DNA from: Candidatus Omnitrophota bacterium
GTDB lineage: Bacteria; Omnitrophota; Omnitrophia; Omnitrophales; Aquincolibacteriaceae
Length of the DNA: 62,815 nt
Reading direction: 5' to 3'
NCBI GenBank assembly: GCA_016196565.1
Contig: JACPXK010000009.1
Location: forward strand, 1-62,815
In this document: positions 45,676 through 53,233 of the stretch, in pieces
Position numbering within the stretch: the stretch's first letter is position 1
How the letters are laid out: each line of letters begins with the position of its first letter
The notes under the pieces: generated by a model
Seen by the model: only the letters and a program-made list of their open reading frames with translations
Told to the model about the DNA's origin: nothing
The model's database searches: none
Made by a program: the position numbers and the translations under genes

Positions 45676-45732
45676 TCTGAGGCCAAAGGCTGAAGAATCT
45701 CGTTTGAGATCCTTCGCTGCGCTCAGGATGAC
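45671..45732. repeat. 62-bp imperfect palindromic repeat
   Basis: The ends GTCATTCTGAG / CTCAGGATGAC and the inner arms GAAGAATCTC / GAGATCCTTC pair around a four-base centre. This type of dispersed repeat occurs in many genomes; translated on the minus strand it gives the familiar NSVILSAAKDL. It covers the HAD start codon and the end of the gap to the GDPD gene. Confidence 0.85.
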
Positions 45733-45746
45733 GGAATTAGCGCTTT

Positions 45747-46325
45747 TCATTTTTTCCATAGCTCGGGGTACTTGGTGCAAACGGCGTCGATTTTGAATTT
45801 GGCGATTTGTTTTTTAAAGCCGGCGATTTTTTCTTTCGGATCATGCTGGAGCTCCGGAGAAACCAGGCAAAGTTTAAAATGCTTTTTGAGCGCCGTGTAA
45901 CTTTTTATGGTAAGCGGCATCTTCGTAAAGCAATCCACCCAAACCCAGCGTACTTTTTCTTTTAAGGCGAGGCATTGTTCCAGCGGTTCGAATTCCGAGA
46001 ACCGGACCGCGATATTGCGCTCGCCTTGCCGGACGAGACGCATCATGGCTGGAAAGGAAAGATCCAGAAAGAAATAGCGCTTGACCCGGTATTTTTTAAG
46101 AAGTTTGATTACCGCCTCTTCAAGGCCTTCGATTTTGACATTGAGAATAATCAGAGCATGATGGTATTTGCGGAGTAAACTTTCGAAGCTCTCTCCGCTT
46201 TTGAAAGGATCGTGTTGAAGGATGATTTTATTTCCTTCCGAACGTAAGTCTAATTCGATCCCCATAGACGGAGGAACGGTCGCCAGATCCCGAAGTGTAT
46301 TAATGCGATGACGAATGAAGAGCAT
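45747..46325 (-). CDS. Glycerophosphodiester phosphodiesterase-like protein
   Basis: The 192-residue protein starts with IRHRINTLRDLATVPPSMG and IELDLRSEGNKIILQHDPF, which mirrors the GDPD core (H-R-G/N...E-x-D-[VL]...[LV]-x-H-D). An alpha/beta barrel continues with ALIILNVKIEGLEEA and ends with VCTKYPELW. The first histidine-arginine pair and the E-x-D metal ligands are kept, but the glycine after HR is replaced by I, and the protein is shorter than usual (about 240). It may cleave a phosphodiester of a lipid or glycan headgroup. It follows the GT2 gene after three bases. Confidence 0.65.
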   Translation of the reverse strand: MLFIRHRINTLRDLATVPPSMGIELDLRSEGNKIILQHDPFKSGESFESLLRKYHHALIILNVKIEGLEEAVIKLLKKYRVKRYFFLDLSFPAMMRLVRQGERNIAVRFSEFEPLEQCLALKEKVRWVWVDCFTKMPLTIKSYTALKKHFKLCLVSPELQHDPKEKIAGFKKQIAKFKIDAVCTKYPELWKK

Positions 46326-46328
46326 GAT

Positions 46329-47057
46329 TTAAGCCTGGCACCGAGGGGCCTGGCCCCTTTTGGTTTTGAAGATGTAGCTCACAGTTCGTTTCATAAGTTT
46401 CATGCGGGTTTTGAAACTTCCGCCACCCTTAGCTTCGCCGTAAAGGCGGTTTTTGAAAAAAACGGGAATCGGGACAATTTCATAGCCCAGCTTTTTGGCC
46501 CGATAAAGAACATACAAATCCAAGGAAAAATCATAAGGCGCGTCTTGCATTTTCTCATAAAGGGAGCGGCCAAAAAGTTTGGGCTGGGCATTGATTTCCG
46601 AAAGTCCGGTGCCCAGTACAAGACTGGCCAAGGTCTGCATTCCAAGAGAAAATATTTTTTCCATTAATTTGCGATTACGGCGATGCCCTTTCACTAAAAT
46701 ATTCGGCCGGATGAGGGATTTTTCCAGATAAATTTCATAGGCCCTCAAAACGTCTCCGGGGTCCGTTTGCAAATCCGCGTGTGTCCAGGCCAAGACTTGT
46801 CCTTCGGCCGCTTTCAGGCCGGACAAAATGCCGAACCCATACCCAATATTCTTGGTGACCGTGACTTTGCGGGCAAAATGATAATGACCCCGCGCAATTT
46901 CACCGTCGATCACACGGCCGGTTTCATCCTGCGATCCATTATCGACCAAAATAAGCTCCATCTGATCCTTGCCGCCGAGGACTTGGGCAAAGCTGTCCAA
47001 CACTCTCGGGACATTTTTGGCCTCGTTATAACAGGGGACGACGATTGAAAGTTCCAT
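46329..47057 (-). CDS. GT2 family glycosyltransferase
   Basis: This is a dolichyl-phosphate-mannose-synthase-type GT-A enzyme: MELSIVVPCYNEAKNVPRVL, ELILVDNGSQDET, TVTKNIGYGFGILSGLKAA and TWTHADLQTDP carrying the D-x-D-like metal site (HAD). The basic C-terminal segment KLGYEIVPIPVFFKNRLYGE is typical. The ATG at 47057 is chosen because the domain starts there; an in-frame ATG at 47075 would overlap the previous gene. There is no C-terminal membrane pair. The final dozen residues come from a palindromic repeat. It probably transfers a sugar from a nucleotide sugar to a lipid carrier or surface glycan. Confidence 0.85.
   Translation of the reverse strand: MELSIVVPCYNEAKNVPRVLDSFAQVLGGKDQMELILVDNGSQDETGRVIDGEIARGHYHFARKVTVTKNIGYGFGILSGLKAAEGQVLAWTHADLQTDPGDVLRAYEIYLEKSLIRPNILVKGHRRNRKLMEKIFSLGMQTLASLVLGTGLSEINAQPKLFGRSLYEKMQDAPYDFSLDLYVLYRAKKLGYEIVPIPVFFKNRLYGEAKGGGSFKTRMKLMKRTVSYIFKTKRGQAPRCQA
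46331..46366 (-). repeat. 36-bp inverted repeat, right copy
   Basis: Perfect reverse complement of 45031-45066. On the minus strand it forms the last eleven codons of the GT2 gene (TKRGQAPRCQA) and supplies most of its stop codon. The two copies bracket the HAD and GDPD genes (about 1.26 kb). Confidence 0.9.
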
Positions 47058-47064
47058 TAAAATC

Positions 47065-48741
47065 TCAATTCCCAAGGGTGCCTAGCACTGAGGAGCCAGG
47101 TACCTTATAGGGGTGAAAATCCGCTTGGCGGAAAAATCTTTCCCAGTATTCGTAACATTTTAAATCATCCGGCGTTCCGAGCGAGGCAAATTTTGTGACT
47201 TCGAAAACATAGACCCGGAGTTTGCTTTGAATCAAATAATTCATGCATTGATCAATATAGAATTCATGATTCACACGGTCATTTTTACGAATCATAGCCT
47301 CGGCGTTTTCAATGAAATAACGGGCCCTGCGGAACCAAAAGGCACCGATCACGGCGTGATGTTCAAACGGATCGCCCGCAAGCGGCACTTTTACGGACAC
47401 TTTAAGCGCGCGGCCGTCAGCATCCGTTTGAACCCAGCCGTACATTTCCGGTTTTCTTCGAAGGGCGGGATGATGGCGGTAAGTAAAAATTAAGGCATCG
47501 ATTCCGGATTTTTCATCGGTCAGTCGTTTGAATTCCGAAGGGTCTAAAATCATGGCATGATCGCAGGCGCCGATTAACAGAGGCTCTTCCGGATCAAGAT
47601 GTTTTTTGGCCGCCAGCGCTGTCTCGGCTTGCCCGCGCGTTATTTGTTGAAGATAGATGAAGTCTATGTCATTGCGAGGAGTGCCCGAAGGGGACGACGA
47701 AGCAATCTCGGAACGTAGTTCCGCTTCTTTTTTTTCGTTCTTGATTTCTTCGCGTGTGACAAAAAGATAGCGGCTTGCGCGGGGAAGGCACTGGGTAGAT
47801 TTTGCCACCAGCGTAGTCCCTTCAAAAGGAATCCAGGGTTTGGGAAGGCCGTAACCTTCTTCCGCAAATCTTTTTCCGCGGCCGGCCATTAAAATTAAGG
47901 CCGTCATAGAGGGTAAAAAGGGGACAGGTCTTAAGACCTGTCCCCTTTTTACAGCGGGCGAAGAGGAATCAGTGGCGACACTTAAATGCCGGAAATAATC
48001 CGACCAGTAACGGTATTCTTCTAAATCCTCCGGCGTGCCCCATTGCAGCATGTAGGGAATTTCATAAATAAATATTTTGAGACCGTCTTCCTTCATAAGC
48101 TGGAAAATCTGGCTGACATAAAATTCTCCGTTGATTTTCCATTCCGGCCTTTTTTCGATGGCTTCGAAATATTTTTTTACATATGACCCTTTTTTGAAAT
48201 AATAAGTCCCCGAACTTGTCCAATCCTTTTGTTTTGTGTCATGCCAGGAAAATTTCTCGCGTATTTCTTTCATCCACAGGCCGTCGGCGTCTAGCGTGGC
48301 ATATTTGTTGGGCCCTAAAAGATGAGGATGAAATCCCCGGTAGCAAACAACAGCGCCGTCACAATCATTGTCGCGTATGGTTTTTTTGAAATGCTCATAA
48401 TTCCAAACCCAGGAGAAATCGCAATAATTGACGATGACGGGCTCTTCATCTTTAAAGGAACCAAACATCTTTCGAACCACGCCGATAGGTCCTTCTTTTT
48501 GATAAGGCATGGGAATCAATTTGTGACGCGGGGCAATGCGGTTTAAAAGAGTGAGAATCGCCGGATTTTTTTTGAGTTGGTCTTGATTGGCACCGAAAAC
48601 AAATTCATCTTCCGGAGAAAAATTCTTGGCAATGTGCTCTACCACCGGCAGGCCGTCGACCATAATCAACGGTTTGGGAGTGTCGTATCCGGCTGCCATG
48701 AAACGTTTTCCCATACCCGCCATGGGAATAAGCACTTTCAT
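47065..48741 (-). CDS. Tandem sugar-phosphate nucleotidyltransferase (two fused domains)
   Basis: Two NTP_transferase domains lie in one 558-residue frame. Domain 1 (about 1-265) starts MKVLIPMAGMGKRFMAAGYD and has VIVNYCDFSWVW as the D-x-D-like site. Domain 2 (about 279-555) starts MTALILMAGRGKRFAEEGYG and has LLIGACDHAMILD and ITRGQAETALAAK. Both end in an LQWGTPEDL or ASLGTPDDL stretch. The start at 48741 overlaps the aldolase stop (ATGA). The linker is a translated 40-bp perfect palindrome and domain 2 contains another in-frame repeat. A separate start at 47907 is possible but lacks a ribosome site. The enzyme would make nucleotide-activated sugars or alditols for the glycan operon. Confidence 0.8.
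   Translation of the reverse strand: MKVLIPMAGMGKRFMAAGYDTPKPLIMVDGLPVVEHIAKNFSPEDEFVFGANQDQLKKNPAILTLLNRIAPRHKLIPMPYQKEGPIGVVRKMFGSFKDEEPVIVNYCDFSWVWNYEHFKKTIRDNDCDGAVVCYRGFHPHLLGPNKYATLDADGLWMKEIREKFSWHDTKQKDWTSSGTYYFKKGSYVKKYFEAIEKRPEWKINGEFYVSQIFQLMKEDGLKIFIYEIPYMLQWGTPEDLEEYRYWSDYFRHLSVATDSSSPAVKRGQVLRPVPFLPSMTALILMAGRGKRFAEEGYGLPKPWIPFEGTTLVAKSTQCLPRASRYLFVTREEIKNEKKEAELRSEIASSSPSGTPRNDIDFIYLQQITRGQAETALAAKKHLDPEEPLLIGACDHAMILDPSEFKRLTDEKSGIDALIFTYRHHPALRRKPEMYGWVQTDADGRALKVSVKVPLAGDPFEHHAVIGAFWFRRARYFIENAEAMIRKNDRVNHEFYIDQCMNYLIQSKLRVYVFEVTKFASLGTPDDLKCYEYWERFFRQADFHPYKVPGSSVLGTLGN
47076..47113 (-). repeat. Diverged copy of the GGCCAGG-type repeat at an ORF end
   Basis: On the minus strand this region reads AAGGTACCTGGCTCCTCAGT and onward, a diverged relative of the 36-bp repeat. 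It encodes the C-terminal KVPGSSVLGT of the double nucleotidyltransferase. Boundaries are approximate. Confidence 0.6.
47668..47710 (-). repeat. 43-bp dispersed repeat inserted in frame in nucleotidyltransferase domain 2
   Basis: GTCATTGCGAGG...GCAATCTC is a widespread type of short palindromic repeat with GTCATTGCGAGGAG and GACGAAGCAATCTC ends. On the coding strand it translates as EIASSSPSGTPRND inside a surface loop before DIDFIYLQQITRGQAET, without breaking the frame. Confidence 0.8.
47913..47952. repeat. 40-bp perfect palindrome in the linker of the double nucleotidyltransferase
   Basis: Left arm GTAAAAAGGGGACAGGTCTT and right arm AAGACCTGTCCCCTTTTTAC are exact complements with no spacer. 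On the coding strand it encodes KRGQVLRPVPFL between the two nucleotidyltransferase domains. The GGGGACAG/CTGTCCCC type is typical of REP-like elements. In RNA it would form a very stable hairpin. Confidence 0.9.
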
Positions 48742-49553
48742 TTTTTCTTCCCCCATAATTTCTGGCGGTATTTTTCATCTTCCATATGAAGAAGAAAATC
48801 CACATCCTCAGCGCTTAACCAGGAAGGGGACCAGCCCTTTTGACGGATAAGTTCCAAAACCTCCCGGGCGAGCTGGGTGATTTCTTCAATCGAAAGGATT
48901 TGTTTGTCCGATAATTTTTCGCGCTCAAGATTCAGATAAACGGCATGATCGGGCGTCAAATATTTTCCGGCCGGAGGATTGGGCAAATCGCCCGGAGGGA
49001 TTTTGCCGAAAAATTTTTCCAGACGCCGGACGGTTTCATTATGAAGCTTCATGCATTCGTCCCGGGACTCGGCCGAAACAAAAAGCCCGTGATTTTGAAG
49101 GAATACAATCAGCTTTTCTTTATTCAAATGGGAATTTTTTTCAAGCGTGACCTTTACCTTTTCATAAATGCCCCGGCCCGGCGACGCGTAAGCTACCCAT
49201 AAATGATGGCTTTCAGGGAAAATCGTGCGAAAAACATCCAGTCCTTCCTTGGCCGAGACCAAGGCCGCGACATAAACGGGGTGGGTATGAATGCCGTAGG
49301 TTCCAAAAAGGGTATGAAGCCCGGTTTCCATCGATACCTTACGCTGTTTGGAATCTAAAACGCTGCCGGTTTTTAAATCGATAATGCCAAAGCCTTCGGT
49401 TGGGGTGACATCTTCCAAAAAATAACCGGAGGCCTTGATGGCCATTTTGCCTTCGAATTTGACCGAGCAATTTCCGCCGCCGCCTTGCACAAAGCGGGGA
49501 TGGTCCGCCGCATAAGTGGAAAGCGTGACAAGATCCTGAATCTGTTTTTTCAA
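48738..49553 (-). CDS. Class II aldolase/adducin-family protein
   Basis: The 271-residue protein has the zinc-aldolase landmarks: QGGGGNCSVKFEGKMAIKAS at the phosphate-binding start, the zinc ligands in YGIHTHPVYVAAL, and LIVFLQNHGLFVSAE with a third histidine. Family members cleave or form sugar phosphates such as fuculose- or rhamnulose-1-phosphate. The sequence resembles the aldolase half of rhamnulose-phosphate aldolase/dehydrogenase fusions more than FucA. It overlaps the upstream fusion gene by four bases and the nucleotidyltransferase by ATGA, so it may build a modified sugar or alditol phosphate for activation. Confidence 0.8.
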   Translation of the reverse strand: MKKQIQDLVTLSTYAADHPRFVQGGGGNCSVKFEGKMAIKASGYFLEDVTPTEGFGIIDLKTGSVLDSKQRKVSMETGLHTLFGTYGIHTHPVYVAALVSAKEGLDVFRTIFPESHHLWVAYASPGRGIYEKVKVTLEKNSHLNKEKLIVFLQNHGLFVSAESRDECMKLHNETVRRLEKFFGKIPPGDLPNPPAGKYLTPDHAVYLNLEREKLSDKQILSIEEITQLAREVLELIRQKGWSPSWLSAEDVDFLLHMEDEKYRQKLWGKKK

Positions 49554-51601
49554 GATTTCAGACTCATTTGATGATTGTAAAGGACAAGGAAGACAAGCTG
49601 GGTAATGCCGTGATGATTTTTGATCCAGCCGCGCGTATTGATAAAAAGTTCATCCAGATTAAACCCGAGCTGAAAGGCGGTATTCATCACTTCCCGCGCG
49701 CGGATGGTTCCTGAGACTTCGAGTTGCTGAGCGTCAATATCGGTATAACTCTCGACGCGAAGGGTCGGAATTTTCCCAAGCAGCATCACAAGATCTTCCA
49801 GATTGACGCTGTTATCCATCGTGTAAAGAACTTTAAGTGGAGGACGTGAAGGCGACGGATGTTTTAAGTCCAATGCGTTTGAAGCTTCATAACGGATGAT
49901 CAAATCAGCAAATTTTCTTTGAGGTTCAATATGTTTGAAACGGTCTTCTTCTCGCTCGGAAATCTGGCGCAGCACGTCATCGGTTTTATGGCCCCGTTTG
50001 TAAACGTCCCGCTGCAATTTCCAGTAGCGTTTGAGTGTTTCCTCCGTATCCATAAAAATTTTGATGGGAAGGAGGCTGCGCATTTTTTTGAGGTAAAAGG
50101 GATGAAGCCCCACGAAAAAAATAAATTTGTTGGATTCCACCGTTTCCGGATCCGTAAATTTTCCGCTTTTATGGTCGTAATGGCCCAGTTCAATGGTGTC
50201 GCCGTCTTTTAAGGCAATGGCCATGTCCAGGCTCTGATGAAGCCGGTTGGCGGTGGGGTCCAGATGCGTATAAATCTGCCAATTTTCATTGCCTCTTTCC
50301 CATTTATGAAAATCATCGCCGAAAATCGGGATCGACCGGGATTTTCCTGCCAAATTCCTCAAGACAGCCAGCAGCGTATGTTTGCCGGAAGCGCTGTCTC
50401 CTCCGATTCCGACAAGAAGCGGAGCTTCAGCGATTTTGAGTTCTTCATTTTTACGAATGCCAAGGACAAACATCCAGAAAGCTATAAATCCCACGGAAGA
50501 AAGCATCACGGAAAGGGCGAGATCTTTGACCGGGAGCGTGCTTTTAAAAGGAAAAGAAAACTCCCTTTCGAAAAAGAAAAGAAAATAGACGAGATAGACG
50601 GCGTTATAAAGGATAAAAGGCGCCCGCGAATATTCCTTATTGCTGATATAAAAATAAATCAGAAAAGGAAGCGACCACATAAACCATCCAGGCATGGGCG
50701 GCACCAAAACAACCAGGGCGGCAAAGACGATCCCGAGGAACATCAAAAGAATTTCCCGGTTGAGTTTCCGGTACGAAGCAAATTTAATAAAAAGGAGGAC
50801 GACCACAATGGGACAGACCATCAAATTAAGGGAAGACGAAAGCGGGATGACGAAATCAAACAGTCTTTTTTGTTCCGGCGAATTAAATACCATTTGACGG
50901 AAGGCCTCGGATGAAAAATAAGGGAGTAGTAGAAGGCCGTAAGCCGCAAAAAATCCAGCCAGATAAGTAAGAAGCCTAAGCGCGCCGATTTTTTTCCGGA
51001 AAACATAAACCAAAATGAAAGGAAGCGCGATAAAAATATGCGTTTTGGACGCCGCAGCGACAGCCATAAGTAAAAATCCTGCCCAATACCTTGATTGAAT
51101 TAAAAAGACAACGGCCGCAAAAAATAAGGCAGTGGGGACAATGTCCAGCTGGCCGTGAATGTAATTGATGAAGAAAAGGATGGGCGAGCCCCAATAAATA
51201 AGAAGCGTTCTTTTCTGCCGGGTTGGGAAAAGCCGTAAAAGCAAAGAAAAAAGCAGTAGATCCGCCAAAAGCAGCGGGATTCTCATGATCATTAAGTGAA
51301 GATTGGATACCGCATGCCAATCCGGGCTTAAAAGGGACCCGGCGACGATACGGGGTAATGCCATAACCCAAAGCATGACCGTGGGATAGGGAAACATCTT
51401 TAACATGTCCAATGAGTAAAAATATTCCCACGGATTTTTGAAACCGGAGACGGCAAAGTAATTAATAAAAGGAATAAAAAGACGGGTCAAATAATCGGAC
51501 CCGCAAAAAAATGAGGCCGCAATCTTCAAGATCAAGATGATGAAGAAGAAAGGCGATGTCCAAACCGGGTCTTTTGAGGCTTCCATGTGTTTTTGTGGCA
51601 T
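49550..51601 (-). CDS. Fusion of GT-C-like membrane glycosyltransferase and P-loop uridine-kinase-like domain
   Basis: Residues 1-390 contain about ten hydrophobic segments and motifs of polyprenyl-phosphate-dependent GT-C enzymes (an early acidic stretch and YIHGQLDIVPTALFFAAVVF with ASKTHIFIALPF). Residues about 400-683 are a soluble P-loop kinase of the uridine kinase/phosphoribulokinase group: LLVGIGGDSASGKHTLLAVL is the Walker A loop (H replaces the usual T), FGDDFHKWERG is the next acidic motif, and IKIFMDTEETLKRYWKLQRD follows as in uridine kinase. The first start at 51601 has no obvious ribosome site; 51586 is an alternative. The gene opens the minus-strand operon. Linking a membrane glycosyl transfer step to a cytosolic kinase is unusual. 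Confidence 0.75.
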   Translation of the reverse strand: MPQKHMEASKDPVWTSPFFFIILILKIAASFFCGSDYLTRLFIPFINYFAVSGFKNPWEYFYSLDMLKMFPYPTVMLWVMALPRIVAGSLLSPDWHAVSNLHLMIMRIPLLLADLLLFSLLLRLFPTRQKRTLLIYWGSPILFFINYIHGQLDIVPTALFFAAVVFLIQSRYWAGFLLMAVAAASKTHIFIALPFILVYVFRKKIGALRLLTYLAGFFAAYGLLLLPYFSSEAFRQMVFNSPEQKRLFDFVIPLSSSLNLMVCPIVVVLLFIKFASYRKLNREILLMFLGIVFAALVVLVPPMPGWFMWSLPFLIYFYISNKEYSRAPFILYNAVYLVYFLFFFEREFSFPFKSTLPVKDLALSVMLSSVGFIAFWMFVLGIRKNEELKIAEAPLLVGIGGDSASGKHTLLAVLRNLAGKSRSIPIFGDDFHKWERGNENWQIYTHLDPTANRLHQSLDMAIALKDGDTIELGHYDHKSGKFTDPETVESNKFIFFVGLHPFYLKKMRSLLPIKIFMDTEETLKRYWKLQRDVYKRGHKTDDVLRQISEREEDRFKHIEPQRKFADLIIRYEASNALDLKHPSPSRPPLKVLYTMDNSVNLEDLVMLLGKIPTLRVESYTDIDAQQLEVSGTIRAREVMNTAFQLGFNLDELFINTRGWIKNHHGITQLVFLVLYNHQMSLKS

Positions 51602-51664
51602 AAATTTAGGTGTATCATTTTTCGGCTTTTCTGCCTTCTTCCTTGATGTAAGTCCTTCATTTGT

Positions 51665-51692
51665 TTGACCCCTAGAGAAAATATGCTACAAT
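51665..51692 (+). promoter_or_regulatory. Promoter of the homospermidine synthase gene
   Basis: TTGACC (51665-51670) and TACAAT (51687-51692) are separated by 16 bases. The ATG at 51725 follows, with GAGGTG five bases before it. Confidence 0.75.
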
Positions 51693-51724
51693 GCCGGTGC
51701 TTTTTAAAAAAATGAGGTGACAGA

Positions 51725-53233
51725 ATGTTTAAAGGCAAATTGCTCGTGATCGGATGCGGTTCCGTGTCTCAATGCGCCATTCCGCTCATTCTCGATTTGA
51801 TCGAAATGCCGGCTCGTAACATAACCATCATGGATTATGCGGACAATCGCAGACGCGTAAAAAGTGCGCTGGATCGCGGCGTCAAATACGTGATGGAAAA
51901 AGTGACCCAGGAAAATTACAAAAAACTCCTCGCCCAATATGTGGGAGCGGGAGACATGATCATTGACCTGGCTTGGAATATAGGCTGTGTGGATATTCTC
52001 CAGTGGTGTCACGACAATGAAATTCTTTATGCCAATACCTCGGTGGAAGAATGGGACCCTTACCGGGACAGCCAGAGGAATGACCCCACCAAATACACCC
52101 TTTATACCCGTCATATGGAGCTTCGCCGCATGCTGGACCGCTGGGGCGGCAATCGAGGAACCTCAGCCGTAGTGGATCACGGCGCCAATCCCGGACTGGT
52201 TTCCCATTTCACCAAACATGCCTTAATTCAAATTGCCGAAAAAATTCTCAAAGAAAAACCCAAAGATTCCCGCCGTAAAGCTCTCGAAAAAGCCCTGGCG
52301 GATAAAAATTTTGCCAAACTTTCACAGGCGACAGGCGTTAAAACCATTCATATCAGTGAACGCGACACGCAAATCACCGACAAACCCAAGCGCGTCAACG
52401 AATTCGTCAACACATGGAGCATTGAAGGTTTTTTTGAAGAAGGCGTGGCTCCTGCGGAACTGGGATGGGGAACGCATGAAAAATACATTCCTAAAAATGC
52501 CTTCTTCCATAAAGTGGGCCCGCAAAATCAAATTTGTCTTAGCACCATCGGAGTCAAAACCTGGGTACGTTCCTGGGTGCCCTGCGGAGAAATCACCGGC
52601 ATGGTGATTCGCCACGGTGAGGCTTTTAGTATTTCCGACCGCTTGACGGTTTGGGAAAAGGGAAAGGCGGTTTATCGTCCGACAGTTCATTATGCTTATT
52701 GCCCGAGCGATGTCGCGATTAACTCCCTTCATGAACTCGAAATGCGCCAGTATCATCTTCAGGAAAAACAGCGCATCATGAATGATGAAATTATTGACGG
52801 ACGTGACGAACTCGGCGTTTTGCTTATGGGGCATGATTTTAAATCCTGGTGGTGCGGAAGCCTTCTGGATATTCACGAAGCACGAAGGCTTGTTCCCGGC
52901 CAGCAAGCCACAACGCTTCAAGTGGCGATTTCCGTGGTTGCCGCCGCCAAGTGGATGATGGCAAATCCGAAACGGGGATTTCTTCTCCCCGACGATCTTG
53001 ATCATGAAGAAATCCTTTCGGTTTCTATTCCTTACATCAAACCGTTTGTTTCGGAAGCGGTGGACTGGACGCCCCTCAAAAACCTAAACACCAAATTCAC
53101 CAAATACGATATTCCGCGGCCGAAGGATGAGGATGTTTGGCAATTCGTCACCTTTCTCGTGGACCCCACTCAATATGAACATAAGACAAAAAAACAATCT
53201 TCCCGCCGTAAACGGCAAACCGCAAAAGTCTAA
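51725..53233 (+). CDS. Homospermidine synthase
   Basis: The enzyme makes homospermidine from putrescine (and spermidine or putrescine) with NAD as bound cofactor. The 502 residues start with the nucleotide loop LLVIGCGSVSQCAIPLIL and include IIDLAWNIGCVDILQWC, YANTSVEEWDPY, VVDHGANPGLVSHFTKHAL and WVPCGEITGMVIRHGEAFSI, as in bacterial homospermidine synthases rather than in carboxynorspermidine synthase. The gene overlaps the following decarboxylase, which would supply its putrescine. No strong alternative family. Confidence 0.88.
   Translation: MFKGKLLVIGCGSVSQCAIPLILDLIEMPARNITIMDYADNRRRVKSALDRGVKYVMEKVTQENYKKLLAQYVGAGDMIIDLAWNIGCVDILQWCHDNEILYANTSVEEWDPYRDSQRNDPTKYTLYTRHMELRRMLDRWGGNRGTSAVVDHGANPGLVSHFTKHALIQIAEKILKEKPKDSRRKALEKALADKNFAKLSQATGVKTIHISERDTQITDKPKRVNEFVNTWSIEGFFEEGVAPAELGWGTHEKYIPKNAFFHKVGPQNQICLSTIGVKTWVRSWVPCGEITGMVIRHGEAFSISDRLTVWEKGKAVYRPTVHYAYCPSDVAINSLHELEMRQYHLQEKQRIMNDEIIDGRDELGVLLMGHDFKSWWCGSLLDIHEARRLVPGQQATTLQVAISVVAAAKWMMANPKRGFLLPDDLDHEEILSVSIPYIKPFVSEAVDWTPLKNLNTKFTKYDIPRPKDEDVWQFVTFLVDPTQYEHKTKKQSSRRKRQTAKV

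Noticed and set aside
45676..45780. N-terminal extension of the HAD protein
   Set aside because: The added residues (SVILSAAKDL and flanks) are a translated palindromic repeat; the enzyme domain begins at the ATG at 45675.
47698..47720. LRSEIASS in the double nucleotidyltransferase as a link to the giant-protein motif
   Set aside because: The residues come from a translated dispersed DNA repeat and its flank and lack the final arginine; similarity is accidental.
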